A stretch of DNA of 41,363 nucleotides from assembly GCA_900553815.1 (NCBI GenBank), contig USEY01000028.1:1-41363 (forward strand), given 5' to 3'. The notes below the pieces were generated by a model that worked only from the letters and a program-made list of their open reading frames with translations, was not told the DNA's origin and searched no databases. This document shows, piece by piece, positions 41,273-41,363 of this stretch (position 1 is the stretch's first letter; each line of letters begins with the position of its first letter). Position numbers and translations under genes: made by a program. Origin of the DNA: an uncultured Bacteroides sp. (GTDB lineage: Bacteria; Bacteroidota; Bacteroidia; Bacteroidales; Bacteroidaceae).

Positions 41273-41363
41273 TTATATTTTCTAGGAATCTATCTTATTT
41301 CTTCAGAACACTAGTGTCTCTTAAAATTTGTTATTGTTGAAATTTTCTTCCTGATTATGCGAT

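Noticed and set aside
41177..41363. A tRNA or small RNA gene at the right edge
   Set aside because: The only structure is the hairpin at 41202-41272, which reads best as a terminator; no cloverleaf pattern or CCA end is seen.

Overview
The window looks like chromosomal DNA of a gut-type Bacteroides or close relative (Bacteroidales). The evidence is the protein families (an HU-related DNA-binding protein, a PorT-like barrel, DUF4492 beside cydAB, a CHU_C domain, a GIN/DUF2807 protein), several promoter boxes of the Bacteroides form TAnnTTTG, weak Shine-Dalgarno sequences, and long low-complexity intergenic palindromes. No rRNA, tRNA, integrase, transposase or CRISPR locus is visible.

Layout. 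1-2792 (minus strand): a membrane 4Fe-4S-type protein that loses its C-terminal half at the window edge, a DEDDh exonuclease and a glycerate kinase. 2965-5967 (plus): DUF4492-cydA-cydB, the cytochrome bd oxidase operon. 6018-7242 (minus): cytidine deaminase and a lipoprotein. 7398-8327: a secreted glucosaminidase with LysM repeats, closed by a perfect terminator. 8476-25915 (all plus, about 17.4 kb): a large MacAB/FtsX-type ABC export locus with one membrane-fusion adaptor, one ATPase, one GIN-domain protein and ten FtsX-like permeases. The permeases form five alternating A-B pairs, separated mostly by long imperfect hairpins of repeated short words. 25916-27305: repeats and an HU-related protein. 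27306-31070 (minus): a FemAB/GNAT-like acyltransferase, a PorT-like barrel and a LysM3/periplasmic-binding fusion. 31303-35388 (plus): a CHU_C protein, uvrA and a YbaK-type deacylase. 35678-41176 (plus): a POT peptide transporter, guaA, a second guaA with a collapsed glutaminase domain, and an SGNH hydrolase.

How the genes work together. The adaptor and the single ATPase are probably shared by five heteromeric permease pairs, giving an exporter whose membrane part can vary. No TolC-like outer-membrane partner or two-component regulator lies in the window. A-type permeases keep a recognisable MacB periplasmic core; B-type permeases have a diverged one and mostly end in a conserved EALxxE tail.

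The most unusual non-coding signal is a set of five short tandem arrays with a fixed pitch of 22 bp (four arrays) or 23 bp (one array). Each unit is a palindromic or near-palindromic core of about 12-14 bp plus a variable spacer of about 8-10 bp. The core differs from array to array but is kept within each array. All five lie between co-directional genes. I know of no named element that matches them, and they do not look like CRISPR. Other extragenic elements include a 113-bp tandem-spaced duplication, an 85-bp spacer shared by two permease pairs, and a core of about 44 bp present in opposite orientations in two spacers.
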